A DNA stretch of 64,000 nucleotides, taken from NCBI GenBank assembly GCA_018242485.1, contig JAFEBV010000017.1:1-64000 (forward strand), read 5' to 3'. Origin of the DNA: Pseudomonadota bacterium (GTDB taxonomy: Bacteria; Pseudomonadota; Gammaproteobacteria; Xanthomonadales; Xanthomonadaceae). The notes under the pieces were generated by a model. The model was not told the origin of the DNA and searched no databases. It saw nothing but the letters and a program-made list of their open reading frames with translations. The position numbers and the translations under genes are program-made. How positions within the stretch are numbered: position 1 is the first letter of the stretch; each line of letters opens with the position of its first letter. This document shows positions 1 to 11,387 of the stretch, one piece after another.

Positions 1-109
1 ATCGTGAATCGTGAATCGTGAATCGTGAATCGTGAATCGTGAATCGTGAATCGTGAATCGTGAATCGTGAATCGTGAATCGTGAATCGTGAATCGTGAAT
101 CGTGAATCG
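1..109. repeat. Heptamer tandem repeat, about 15.5 copies
   Basis: Perfect head-to-tail copies of the 7-mer ATCGTGA fill the left edge of the window, so the array may continue beyond it. Degenerate copies of the same heptamer occur at 7582-7618 and, inverted, at 7684-7715. The unit is not a multiple of three and contains TGA, so it is unlikely to be coding. There are no spacers, so it is not a CRISPR array. Confidence 0.97.
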
Positions 110-400
110 AAAGAGCAGCGGCTGCTGCTGCCTTAGTTCGGTCGTGACAGCCTGATTCACCCTTACGACTCTTCCGTTCTGTCGACACATGTCATCCGCA
201 TGCAGCCTCGCGGGTGCTGAGCTTTGCTTTCACGATTCACCCATCCCGGCCTTTAACGAATCCGTGACATAAGTCGCGGATTCGATTGACTATTTTCGTC
301 TGGCCGGTTTTCCTGTACACTTCCGTTCCCCGGTCGCCCGACCGGGGCGACGCGGGATCCCGCGTGCGAGGGCCGTCCTTCGCGGACGCGCCCGCAGCGG
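110..400. other. Intergenic stretch with two palindromes
   Basis: No gene is supported here. It holds a perfect 9-bp stem with a 2-nt loop at 328-347 (CCCCGGTCG / CGACCGGGG) and a 14-bp palindrome at 351-364. Both lie just past the stop of the leftward DUF721 gene and could form the 3' end of its transcript. Neither is followed by a T-run on either strand. Confidence 0.5.
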
Positions 401-865
401 TCAGGCCATGGACGCCAACCGCAACAGTTGCGCCCGCAAGGCGGGATCGGCCACGGACTCGGCGGTGTTCCGCAAGGCATCGCGGGTGGCTTGAGACAGC
501 GGTTTGGACGCCTTCGCACCGGCTTCGGGCGGCGGCGGTGACACTTTGACGGTGAGCGCGCCAGCCTGTATCCCGGCCGTGGCCGCGGCGTCCAGCAGGG
601 CGCGCGCGTGTTGCCGCAGCAGGGTGCCCCAGACCGGCGCATCGACGAGATAGACCAACCTGCCGGAACCTGCGTTGCCCAGACGGCAATGCGGCTGCAA
701 CACCTCCGGCAGGCCACGACGCAGCCGGTCATCCAGCGCCGCCAGTTGGCGTGCGCGGGTGATGATCCGGCCGAGTCCGGCTCCTTCCGCGGCTGCCAGC
801 GCGGATATGGGAGCCGCATCGGCCTTGGCTGTGCCCTTGAGGCGCATATCGGACAGTCCGTGCAT
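401..865 (-). CDS. dciA: DUF721 family protein, DciA-like
   Basis: A 154-residue DUF721 protein. In bacteria that lack DnaC, DciA-type DUF721 proteins load or recruit the replicative helicase DnaB. The central region (about residues 25-100, including LPEVLQPHCRLGN and LVYLVDAPVWGTLLRQHA) matches the domain, and the C-terminal tail is charged and proline-rich. The position beside an M23 peptidase gene and near secA is the usual context of this family in Xanthomonadales. The chosen ATG overlaps the start codon of the divergent M23 gene by two bases (CATG at 863-866). ATGs at 874 and 847 are alternatives, and 847 would separate the two genes. The helicase-loading role is inferred from the family. 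Confidence 0.8.
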   Translation of the reverse strand: MHGLSDMRLKGTAKADAAPISALAAAEGAGLGRIITRARQLAALDDRLRRGLPEVLQPHCRLGNAGSGRLVYLVDAPVWGTLLRQHARALLDAAATAGIQAGALTVKVSPPPPEAGAKASKPLSQATRDALRNTAESVADPALRAQLLRLASMA

Positions 866-1781
866 GAATGTCATTATCGTATCGAAATACCTCAAATCTC
901 CTAAATTGTTGTGCCTGCATCGCGACCGCAAGGTGTTCCTCGGCGTCGGCGGTGCGCTGTGCGCGCTGACCCTGATGGCCTTCGCGACCGGGTTCTTCGC
1001 CCGCGGCGGCGTGGCGCTGGCGCAGGTGCGGCAGGCGCAGGCGCAACTGGCGCAGGAAAAGGCGCAGATGGCCGCGTCCAGAGCTGACGCGCAGCGCCAG
1101 GTCAACGCGATGGCGGTCAAGCTCAGCGAATTGCAGGCGCAGGCCAATCGCCTCAACGCCCTCGGCGAGCGCCTCGTGCGCATGGGCAAGATCGACGACG
1201 GCGAGTTCAACTTCAACAAGCAGCCCGGTACCGGTGGCGGTGACGAGCCGACCACGGCGATGCATGCCAACGACCTGCTCGCGCAGATGAATACGCTGAC
1301 GGCGAAGTTCTCGCATTCTGGCGACCAGTTGAAGGTGCTCGACGCGCTGCTGACCAACCGCGACCTCGACCACAGCCAGATCCCTTCGGCGATGCCGCTG
1401 ACCGACACCTACGTCTCGGCACCTTTCGGCGGACGCATCGACCCGATCAACGGCGGCCATGAGTTCCACAAGGGCATCGACCTCAACGGCAAGATCGGCG
1501 ACCCGATCCACGCCGCTGCCGACGGTATCGTGGTGCGCGCCGAATTCGACAACGGCGGCTACGGCAACGTGGTGGACATCGACCACGGCAACGGCTACTT
1601 CACCCGCTACGGGCACTGCTCCAAGCTGCTGGTCAAACCCGGCGACCTGGTGCACGCGGGCGACGTGATCGCCAAGGTCGGCTCGACCGGCCGCTCCACC
1701 GGCGCGCACCTGCACTTCGAGGTGTGGATCAACGGCGCGCCGGTCAACCCGATGCCGTATCTGGCCAGGATCGGTCGCTAA
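864..1781 (+). CDS. M23 family membrane-anchored metallopeptidase
   Basis: A 305-residue LytM/M23 endopeptidase-like protein expected to act on peptidoglycan in the periplasm. One membrane segment lies near residues 28-48, followed by a coiled-coil-prone, Ala/Gln/Arg-rich stalk (about 50-110) and a C-terminal M23 domain. Zinc ligands are visible as HKGID and HLHFEV, with GNGYFTRYGHCS between them. This gene normally sits directly before secA in Xanthomonadales; here a spermidine-synthase-like gene lies between. It diverges from dciA with overlapping start codons, so any promoter must lie inside the other gene unless one start is further in. Cleavage activity versus amidase activation (EnvC/NlpD style) cannot be decided; both zinc motifs look intact. 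Confidence 0.85.
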   Translation: MNVIIVSKYLKSPKLLCLHRDRKVFLGVGGALCALTLMAFATGFFARGGVALAQVRQAQAQLAQEKAQMAASRADAQRQVNAMAVKLSELQAQANRLNALGERLVRMGKIDDGEFNFNKQPGTGGGDEPTTAMHANDLLAQMNTLTAKFSHSGDQLKVLDALLTNRDLDHSQIPSAMPLTDTYVSAPFGGRIDPINGGHEFHKGIDLNGKIGDPIHAAADGIVVRAEFDNGGYGNVVDIDHGNGYFTRYGHCSKLLVKPGDLVHAGDVIAKVGSTGRSTGAHLHFEVWINGAPVNPMPYLARIGR

Positions 1782-2171
1782 GCCGATTGCATGACAGGTG
1801 CCGCCCCCGGTCGCCGGCGCGCCTCGGTTTCCGGGCCGGGTTCGCGCTGCCCTTGCAGACAGCCTGACCCTTGATGTGATCGACACCGGTTTCTTTGCCG
1901 ATTCCGGCATGAAACCTCCCCGTTGACGCCAAGCCTGATATATCGTCTGCCCTTGGGGATGGTTGTGGCGGACGTGGACGTGGATTTTCACGCGGCAGCT
2001 TTCATGCCGGTGTTCACGATGCCGGGGTAGGCGGTCGAAGCGTGCCCTTTTTGCGGCGCTTCGGTCGTGCCATCCGGTAACGCATGTTTCATCGTGGGGA
2101 CACGACTGCGGCTTGCCTCGAGGCTGCACCCATCGCGGCAGTGCCACTCCATGCGGACAAGGTCAATCCAT
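1782..2171 (+). other. Gene-free stretch before the spermidine synthase-like gene
   Basis: About 390 bases without a supported gene. Short open frames exist on both strands, but none resembles a known protein. A weak ribosome binding site (AAGG) lies at 2159-2162 just before the next ATG. The length and lack of conserved content suit an insertion scar between the M23 gene and secA. Confidence 0.5.
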
Positions 2172-4619
2172 ATGACGCGCGAGCAGTCCATCCCGGGCCA
2201 GAACAGCGGAGCCGCCACCGGACTCCAGCCAAGTTCCAATCTTCTATACGCGGTGTTTTTCATTTCGGGCTGGGCGGCTCTGGTTTACCAGGTGTTGTTC
2301 AGCAAGCAGCTGACCTATGTGTTCGGCAGCATGAGCACGGCCACGAACACCGTGCTTGCCACCTACATGGGCGGGATGGCGATGGGTGCCTGGCTGGGTG
2401 GGGCCATGGCGCCGCGCATCAAGCGGCCGGTAGTTGCCTATGCGGTGTGCGAGGCGGGTATCGCCATCTATTGCGCCGCCAGTCCGCTGATCTTCGATCT
2501 CGTGCGTGCGGCCTACACCGGGCTGGCCCATGGGCATGCCCCCGACGCGCCCAGCCTGTTGTTGTTGCGGGTGCTGCTCGGTGCATCGTGTCTGGCGATC
2601 CCCACCGTGCTGATGGGCATGACCTTGCCCCTGCTGGCGCAATTTTTCGAGCGCCGCCGGGAGTCGCTGGGTGCCTCGGTGGGTCGGCTGTATGCGGCCA
2701 ATACGCTGGGCGCCGGAATCGGGGCCCTGTTGGCCGGCTATGCGATCCTGCCATGGTTGGGACTACACCGGGCGACGCTGGTCGCGGTGGCTGCGAACCT
2801 GCTGGTCGCCGTTCTGGCCCTGCGTTTCCAACAGTCGATCGCCAATGCACCCGAGCTTGACGTGGCTGCGCAACGACCGACCCCGACTCCGGCGACACGA
2901 CGGCAGGGCTGGCTTGCGATCGGCATTTTGGGCGTCGGCGGGTTCGTCACCCTGGCGCTCGAAGTCGATTACATCCACCTGCTGGCGGTGGCTGCGGGCA
3001 ACAGCACTTATGCGTTCTCCTTGATGCTGTTTGCCTTCCTGATCGGTCTTGGCGGCGGTGCCGAAGTGGGGCGCTGGCTGATGCGCCGGGTGAACCCGCT
3101 GCATCTGCTCGCATGGCTGGAATTTGCGCTGTGCCTGACGGTGGTGCTCAGTGCGGCGGAAATCGACCGCATTCCGGATGTGTTCGTCAGCCTGGCGCAG
3201 CGGGCGCGCACGATGGGCTGGGCCGAACGGGAGGTGATCCGCGGGCTGGCCTGCTGTGTGGCCATGCTGCCGCCGGCCTTTTTCATCGGTGCCGTGTTTC
3301 CGGTAGCCATCGAATGCGTCGGCAGGGCCTTTCCAGAAAGGCCGGTCTACATGCTCGGTGTCGCCTCGGCGTTGAACACGGCGGGAAACATCGCCGGCGT
3401 GCTCGTGGCCGGCTTCATCCTGCTGCCGACCATCGGCGCCTATCCGACGATCCGGTGGCTGGCCGGCACATGCATCGCATTGGGCTTTGTCGCCGCCGCG
3501 GGGGCGGGTGCGTTGCGTCGCCTGCCGACATGGGTGGCGGGCGTGACCACCGCGGCCTGCGTGGCGATGACTGCGTCCAACCTCGATTACGACCGTCTCG
3601 CCTCCGGGGCGAATGTCTATTTCTATGTCATCCCGCGCGGAAAGGTCATCGACCATGCGGAAAGTCTGGATGGTGGCCTGACCACGATCAACGAGGATCA
3701 CCTGCCCGATCGCACCCGGGTATTGACCTTGCTGACCAATGGCAAGTTCCAGGGCAACGATGCCATGCTCGGCGAGGTCGTGGCGCAGATGGGATTTGCG
3801 ATGGCGCCCCTGCTGCACACCCCGGCGCGCGGGGATGCGCTGGTGATCGGGTACGGCACGGGCAATGCATCGCGCGTGCTGTACGACGCCGGCTTCCACC
3901 ATCTGGACATCGTCGATATTTCCGCCGATGTGTTCCGCCTCGCCAACCAGTATCTGGGCAAGGTCAACCAGCAGGTGACGCAAAAGCCCGGCGTCAGCAC
4001 CTACGTGACCGATGGGCGCAATTTCCTGATGCTCTCCGGTGCCCGTTACGACGTGATCTCGATGGAGATCAGCTCGATCTGGTTTGCCGGTGCGGCATCC
4101 CTGTACAGCCGGGATTTCTATCGGCTCGCGCGCGCCCACCTCAAGCCCGATGGCGTCCTGCAGCAATGGATGCAGTTGCACCACACCACGCCGCTGGATG
4201 TGCGCTACACGCTGGGCTCCATCCGGGCGGAATTCCGTTATGTCTGGGTGTACATCATCGGTGGTCAGGGGATCATCGTGGCCAGCAATTCCGCCCGCGC
4301 CACGCCGTCCATGGAAAATGCCCGCAGCATCGATGCCCGACCGCAGATGCATTACGAAATCGAGCACTACGGAGGCAGTTCGGCGAATCTGATGTCCGTG
4401 CTGGTGCTGGATCCGAACGGCGTGGATGCGTTGCTGGCAGGCGCCGGGGTACCCGCAAGCTACTTCGTTTCCAATGACGACAACGGCTTCCTCGAATACA
4501 GCACGCCCAAGGGCAATGCGATCGAAAACGCCGAGAACACCATCGTCCCGATGCTGCTCAAGTACGCAGCGCAGGCTTCGCAGCCGCAATCGACCGCACC
4601 GGCTCCGTCCAGACACTGA
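2172..4619 (+). CDS. Membrane protein fused to a spermidine synthase-like domain
   Basis: An 815-residue two-part protein. Residues about 18-430 form many hydrophobic segments (for example AVFFISGWAALVYQVLFSK near the start). Residues about 470-790 have the Rossmann methyltransferase fold of polyamine synthases, with ALVIGYGTGNASRVLYDAG around residue 555 and the acidic strand HLDIVDIS after it. This is the broad family of fused membrane/spermidine-synthase-like proteins, whose substrates are mostly unknown. A separate soluble SpeE is encoded at 20157-21017, so this gene need not be the housekeeping enzyme. The ATG at 2172 follows AAGG at good spacing; upstream in-frame ATGs give non-conserved sequence. 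It breaks the usual M23-secA adjacency. Confidence 0.75.
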   Translation: MTREQSIPGQNSGAATGLQPSSNLLYAVFFISGWAALVYQVLFSKQLTYVFGSMSTATNTVLATYMGGMAMGAWLGGAMAPRIKRPVVAYAVCEAGIAIYCAASPLIFDLVRAAYTGLAHGHAPDAPSLLLLRVLLGASCLAIPTVLMGMTLPLLAQFFERRRESLGASVGRLYAANTLGAGIGALLAGYAILPWLGLHRATLVAVAANLLVAVLALRFQQSIANAPELDVAAQRPTPTPATRRQGWLAIGILGVGGFVTLALEVDYIHLLAVAAGNSTYAFSLMLFAFLIGLGGGAEVGRWLMRRVNPLHLLAWLEFALCLTVVLSAAEIDRIPDVFVSLAQRARTMGWAEREVIRGLACCVAMLPPAFFIGAVFPVAIECVGRAFPERPVYMLGVASALNTAGNIAGVLVAGFILLPTIGAYPTIRWLAGTCIALGFVAAAGAGALRRLPTWVAGVTTAACVAMTASNLDYDRLASGANVYFYVIPRGKVIDHAESLDGGLTTINEDHLPDRTRVLTLLTNGKFQGNDAMLGEVVAQMGFAMAPLLHTPARGDALVIGYGTGNASRVLYDAGFHHLDIVDISADVFRLANQYLGKVNQQVTQKPGVSTYVTDGRNFLMLSGARYDVISMEISSIWFAGAASLYSRDFYRLARAHLKPDGVLQQWMQLHHTTPLDVRYTLGSIRAEFRYVWVYIIGGQGIIVASNSARATPSMENARSIDARPQMHYEIEHYGGSSANLMSVLVLDPNGVDALLAGAGVPASYFVSNDDNGFLEYSTPKGNAIENAENTIVPMLLKYAAQASQPQSTAPAPSRH

Positions 4620-4733
4620 CCGCCGGCCCCGCTACAGGGAATCGGATCTGCGCCGGCGAAAAGGCCGAAGCGCTTCCAGCTACACCCCCAGTTGATTCGC
4701 AACCCCCCGTCCCCACGTTAGAATGTACGACCG

Positions 4734-4749
4734 GGCCGCCTCGGCGGCC
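4734..4749 (+). terminator. GC-rich hairpin plus T-run upstream of secA
   Basis: GGCCGCC and GGCGGCC form a perfect 7-bp stem with a 2-nt loop, followed by TTT. It lies between the spermidine synthase-like gene and secA, so it could end the upstream transcript or act in the secA leader. A TAGAAT -10-like box sits just before it at 4719-4724, which would place the hairpin in the secA 5' UTR. The short T-run makes it weak as an intrinsic terminator. Confidence 0.4.
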
Positions 4750-4824
4750 TTTCGCGTTTGCGCGCCGAATCCGGGAAAACCGCTTCCCGGCTAGCCGCAC
4801 GCCTTTCACGGACTTCGCACTTCC

Positions 4825-7578
<2,754 letters not shown>

Positions 7579-7581
7579 AGC

Positions 7582-7618
7582 CGTGAATGGTGAGTCGTGA
7601 ATCGTGAATGGGGAATGG
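7582..7618. repeat. Degenerate heptamer repeat after secA
   Basis: Five to six degenerate 7-bp units in GTGAATC phase (GTGAATG, GTGAGTC, GTGAATC, GTGAATG, GGGAATG). The inverted counterpart at 7684-7715 lies in the start of the next gene, so the two could pair in a transcript. Confidence 0.85.
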
Positions 7619-7675
7619 TAAGAAGCCAGAGCAGGGGGCGGATGTATCGTTTCCTTGGGCACCGATAGCGATGCG

Positions 7676-8674
7676 ATGACAGCCAACGATTCACGACTCA
7701 CGATTCACGATTCACGCGCCCCAGCCATCCACGTCGTCGCTGGCGTCATCACCGATCGGCGCGGGCGCATCCTGCTGGCGCGGCGCACGGCGGGCCGCGA
7801 TCTGGCCGGGCTGTGGGAGTTTCCCGGCGGCAAGGTCGATCCGGGCGAGACGCCCGAGCAAGCCTTGGTGCGGGAGCTGCACGAGGAACTGGGCATCCAC
7901 GTCGGCGGCAGCGAGCCGCTGATCGCGGTGCCGTTCGCCTATCGACACAAACGTATCGTGCTGGACGTGCGCACGATCACCGCGTGGGATGGCGTGGCCA
8001 GCGGGCGTGAGAAGCAGGCGCTGGCGTGGTCGCCGTTGTCGAAGTTGTCGAGCTATGCGATGCCGCCCGCCGATCGACCCGTCGTCGCCGCCCTGCTGCA
8101 ACCGGATCGTTATCTGATCACACCCGAGCCGGATGCCGACGAAGCGGGCTTCCTCGCGATCCTCGAGCGTTGCCTGCAGGCCGGTGTGCAGCGCGTGCAG
8201 TTGCGCGCGCACGGCCGCGATGCGTCAGCGTTGCGGCCACTGGCCAAGGCAGCGCTCAAGCTGTGCCGCGCGCACCACACCGAATTGCTGCTCAATGGCG
8301 AAATCGAGTTGGCGCGTGAACTGGGCACGGGCGTACACCTGCGCTCACGGCAATTGATGGAACTGGGCGAGCGCCCGTTGCCGGCCAAGCTGCCGGTGGC
8401 GGCGTCTTGCCACGATGCCGACGAATTGCGGCGGGCGCAGGCGCTGGGTGTGGATTTCGCCGTGCTCGGCCCGGTGGCGGCGACGCCCAGTCATTCCGAT
8501 CAAACGCCGCTGGGTTGGGACGGCTTCGCCCGCCTGCGCGAAACCACCGATCTGCCGATCTATGCGCTGGGCGGGCAAGGCACCGCCGACTTGTCTGCCG
8601 CCCGCGCGCATGGCGCGCAGGGCATCGCCGCGATCCGCAGACTGTGGGCCGCAGATGGAAAGAGCAGTCGATAA
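7676..8674 (+). CDS. mutT: Nudix hydrolase (MutT) fused to a ThiE-like domain
   Basis: A 332-residue fusion. The N-terminal part is a MutT-type Nudix hydrolase that removes 8-oxo-dGTP. Its Nudix box runs from about residue 51 ([13 protein letters not shown], then RELHEELG). Residues about 150-325 resemble a thiamine phosphate synthase/TenI-type TIM barrel ([39 protein letters not shown]). This two-domain layout downstream of secA is known in gammaproteobacteria; the ThiE-like part probably does not make thiamine phosphate. Oddity: the first residues ([16 protein letters not shown]) are encoded by the heptamer repeat at 7684-7715, and no ATG or GTG lies closer to the conserved IHVVAGVI. An in-frame ATG at 7655 adds seven residues. 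Confidence 0.85.
   Translation: MTANDSRLTIHDSRAPAIHVVAGVITDRRGRILLARRTAGRDLAGLWEFPGGKVDPGETPEQALVRELHEELGIHVGGSEPLIAVPFAYRHKRIVLDVRTITAWDGVASGREKQALAWSPLSKLSSYAMPPADRPVVAALLQPDRYLITPEPDADEAGFLAILERCLQAGVQRVQLRAHGRDASALRPLAKAALKLCRAHHTELLLNGEIELARELGTGVHLRSRQLMELGERPLPAKLPVAASCHDADELRRAQALGVDFAVLGPVAATPSHSDQTPLGWDGFARLRETTDLPIYALGGQGTADLSAARAHGAQGIAAIRRLWAADGKSSR
7684..7715. repeat. Heptamer repeat inside the mutT 5' end
   Basis: About four units of TTCACGA, the reverse complement of the array at position 1 (TCGTGAA). It is translated as part of the MutT N-terminus if the ATG at 7676 is used. Confidence 0.85.
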
Positions 8675-8692
8675 GTCGTAGATCGTAGATGG
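8671..8692. repeat. Short heptamer repeat TCGTAGA
   Basis: Two exact and one degenerate 7-bp unit directly after the mutT stop codon. Same period as the other heptamer sites but a different sequence. Confidence 0.7.
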
Positions 8693-8766
8693 TCAGAATC
8701 GCTTGTGGCGGTGAGCGCATTGCTGCGCGATCATCAGAGATTCCTTCGTTATCCCGGATCCCGCGC

Positions 8767-10890
8767 ATGCACCCGATCGTCCTCGCTGCCGCCATCGCCG
8801 TGGCCGGCACGGCTACACTTTCCGGCATGAGCCACGCATCCGAGCCCGCCGCAGCCGCAACCGCCAATGCGGCAACGGATGATCCCTACCTGTGGCTGGA
8901 AGACATCCACGGCGCCAAGCCGATGGAGTGGGTGAAGGCGCAGAACGCGATCACCGAACAGCGTTTCATGACAACGCCGGAGTTCGCGCACAGCCGCGCG
9001 CAGATCCTGCAGGTGCTCGATTCGGATGCGCGCATTCCGTATCCCTCGCGGATGGGCGAGTACCTGTACAACTTCTGGCAGGACAAGGCGCATCCGCGCG
9101 GAATCTGGCGCCGCACCACCCTGGCCGAGTACGAAAAACCCCTGCCGGCGTGGGAAACCATCCTCGACATCGACGCCCTCAACAAGGCCGAGAAGGCGAA
9201 CTGGGTGTTCAAGGGTGCCGACTGCCTGCAACCCAAGTACGAGCGCTGCCTGATTTCGCTCTCGCCCGGCGGCGGCGATGCGGTGGAGGTGCGCGAGTTC
9301 GACATCCCCACCCGCGCCTTCGTCAACGGCGGTTTCCACATCCCGACCGCGAAGACGCAGGCCGGCTGGATCGACCACGACACGATCTACGTCGGCACCG
9401 ATTTCGGCCCCGGCTCGATGACCGAATCGAGCTATCCGCGCATCGCCAAGGAATGGAAACGCGGCACCCTGCTGTCGGCGGCAACCACGGTCTACGAAGG
9501 CAAGCCCACCGAACTGGCGGTCACCGCCTACCACGACCGCACGCCCGGCTTTGAGCGCGATTTCGTCGCCGTCGCCAAGGACTTCTTCCACTCGCAGACC
9601 TACCTGCGCAAGGGCGGCCAGCTCGTGCGCGTGGACGTGCCCGACGACGCGCAGCCCAGCGTGCGCCAGCAATGGCTGCTGGTGACCACGCGCTCGCCAT
9701 GGACGGTCGGCGGCAAGACCTATGCGTCCGGTTCGCTGCTGGCAACATCGTTCGACGGTTTCATGGCCGGCAAGCGCGACTTCGTCGCCCTGTTCACGCC
9801 CGACGCGCACACCGCGCTGTCGTCCTACAGTTGGACGAAAAACCATCTGATCCTCGACGTGCTCGACGACGTCAAGAGCCGGCTGATCGTCCTCACCCCG
9901 GACGAAGGCGACTGGCAGCGCCAGCCGCTGGAAGGCGCGCCGTCGATGAGCACCATCGGCGTGGTCGATACCGATCCCGACCACAGCGACGAATACTGGA
10001 TCAGCGTCGCCGGTTTTCTCACCCCATCGACCCTGCAACGCGGGGTGCTCGGCGATGAGCCGGCGCAGACGATCAAGACGCTGCCAGCCTTTTTCGACGC
10101 ATCGAAGTTCGAGGTCAGCCAGCATTTCGTGACCAGCAAGGACGGCACCCGCGTGCCGTATTTCCAGGTGTCACCCAAAGGCATGCAACTCGATGGCTCC
10201 AATCGCACGCTGGAATACGGTTATGGCGGCTTCGAGGTCTCCGAGCAGCCCTTCTACAGCGGCAGCGTCGGCCGCGCGTGGCTCGAACGCGGCGGCGTGT
10301 ACGTGGTCGCCAACATCCGCGGCGGCGGCGAGTACGGCCCGAGCTGGCATCAGGCCGCGCTCAAGGCCAACCGCCCGCGCGCCTACGAGGATTTCGCCGC
10401 GGTCGCGCAGGACCTGATCGCGCGCGGCGTGACCTCGCCGAAACACCTCGGCGCCGAGGGCGGCAGCAACGGCGGCCTGTTGATGGGCAACATGCTCACC
10501 GCGTATCCGCAGTTGTACGGGGCGATCGCCTGCGAGATCCCGCTGCTGGACATGAAGCGCTACTCGCACCTGTCGGCGGGCGCCTCGTGGATGGCCGAAT
10601 ACGGCGATCCGGACACCTCCGACTGGAACTTCATCAAGACCTTCTCGCCCTATCAGAACGTCAAGGCCGACGGCCACTATCCGCCAGTGCTGTTCTACAC
10701 CGCCACCACCGACGACCGTGTCGGCCCGGTGCAGGCGCGCAAGATGGCCGCGAAGATGCAGGGCTTCGGACTGAAGAACGTGTGGTTCTACGAGAATCTC
10801 GAAGGCGGCCACGGAGCCGGCGCCGACAATGCGCAATCGGCGACCATGCACGCGCTGGCCTACGACTTCCTGTGGGATCAGTTGCAGTAA
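8767..10890 (+). CDS. Prolyl oligopeptidase family serine peptidase (S9)
   Basis: A 707-residue secreted peptidase of family S9A. It has an N-terminal signal peptide (about residues 1-25, MHPIVLAAAIAVAGTATLSG followed by SHASEPAA), a seven-bladed propeller region (about 80-430) and a C-terminal alpha/beta hydrolase. The catalytic triad is visible as Ser567 in GGSNGG, Asp649 in TTDDRV and His682 in GGHGAG. It should cleave short proline-containing peptides in the periplasm or outside the cell. The ATG at 8767 is chosen because it begins the signal peptide; upstream in-frame sequence is not conserved. Single-gene unit with no operon partner. Confidence 0.93.
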   Translation: MHPIVLAAAIAVAGTATLSGMSHASEPAAAATANAATDDPYLWLEDIHGAKPMEWVKAQNAITEQRFMTTPEFAHSRAQILQVLDSDARIPYPSRMGEYLYNFWQDKAHPRGIWRRTTLAEYEKPLPAWETILDIDALNKAEKANWVFKGADCLQPKYERCLISLSPGGGDAVEVREFDIPTRAFVNGGFHIPTAKTQAGWIDHDTIYVGTDFGPGSMTESSYPRIAKEWKRGTLLSAATTVYEGKPTELAVTAYHDRTPGFERDFVAVAKDFFHSQTYLRKGGQLVRVDVPDDAQPSVRQQWLLVTTRSPWTVGGKTYASGSLLATSFDGFMAGKRDFVALFTPDAHTALSSYSWTKNHLILDVLDDVKSRLIVLTPDEGDWQRQPLEGAPSMSTIGVVDTDPDHSDEYWISVAGFLTPSTLQRGVLGDEPAQTIKTLPAFFDASKFEVSQHFVTSKDGTRVPYFQVSPKGMQLDGSNRTLEYGYGGFEVSEQPFYSGSVGRAWLERGGVYVVANIRGGGEYGPSWHQAALKANRPRAYEDFAAVAQDLIARGVTSPKHLGAEGGSNGGLLMGNMLTAYPQLYGAIACEIPLLDMKRYSHLSAGASWMAEYGDPDTSDWNFIKTFSPYQNVKADGHYPPVLFYTATTDDRVGPVQARKMAAKMQGFGLKNVWFYENLEGGHGAGADNAQSATMHALAYDFLWDQLQ

Positions 10891-11000
10891 CGCGCTGCGG
10901 GGCACCACCGGCCGTCGCCATGGCCTCGGCACATGGATCGGGCGATGCGCCGCATGGACGAGTTCGTGCCGCCACTGGACAAGTCAGGGATTTGGACTAG

Positions 11001-11024
11001 ACTTGTACGAAACTAGGTACAAGT
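11001..11024 (+). promoter_or_regulatory. Palindromic operator of yefM-yoeB
   Basis: Perfect 8-bp inverted repeat ACTTGTAC / GTACAAGT with an 8-nt centre, ending three bases before the yefM ATG. E. coli YefM binds palindromes built on TGTACA, and the TGTAC/GTACA arms here fit that. Autorepression by YefM or YefM-YoeB is inferred. Confidence 0.75.
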
Positions 11025-11027
11025 CCC

Positions 11028-11387
11028 ATGCGCACCGTAAACTTCTCCGATGCCCGCAGCAACCTCAAGGCCGTGCTCGACACGGTCGTGGACGACCACG
11101 ACGTGACCCTCATCAAGCGCCGCGATGCGCAGGACGTGGTGGTGATGTCGCTGGCGACGTGGAACAGCTGGAAGGAAACCGAATACCTGCTGGCCAGCCC
11201 GGCTAATGCGCGGAGGTTGCGCGAATCGATCGCGCAACTCGATGCCGGCAAGGGTGAGGTTCACGAGCTGATGGATCCGGCAACGAGCGCAACGGGAGTC
11301 CACGAATCCCGCGTCGCCTACCGCAAGAAGGCGACCGTGAGGCGACCTGCCCGAACCACGCGCAAAGGCGCGCGTCCGCGTGGCTAG
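11028..11387 (+). CDS. yefM: Type II antitoxin, YefM/Phd family
   Basis: A 119-residue antitoxin that would neutralise the adjacent YoeB-like RNase and repress the operon. The N-terminal Phd/YefM DNA-binding fold is clear (MRTVNFSDARSNLKAVLDTV, VMSLATWNSWKETEYLL). At about 83 residues the E. coli protein is shorter; here an extra 30-35-residue Arg/Lys/Thr-rich tail follows the usual toxin-wrapping helix, ending in RRPARTTRKGARPRG. The last codons overlap the toxin start by 8 nt, so translation is probably coupled. A palindromic operator lies immediately upstream. Confidence 0.88.
   Translation: MRTVNFSDARSNLKAVLDTVVDDHDVTLIKRRDAQDVVVMSLATWNSWKETEYLLASPANARRLRESIAQLDAGKGEVHELMDPATSATGVHESRVAYRKKATVRRPARTTRKGARPRG

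Noticed and set aside
1-109. Possible CRISPR array
   Set aside because: Repeat unit is only 7 bp and has no spacers; it is a simple tandem repeat.
729-2147. 472-residue leftward frame over the M23 gene
   Set aside because: His/Arg/Val-rich shadow in another frame; the M23 and dciA genes explain this DNA.
2172-4619. Housekeeping speE
   Set aside because: Carries a large membrane half and an atypical active site; the soluble gene at 20157-21017 is the better speE.
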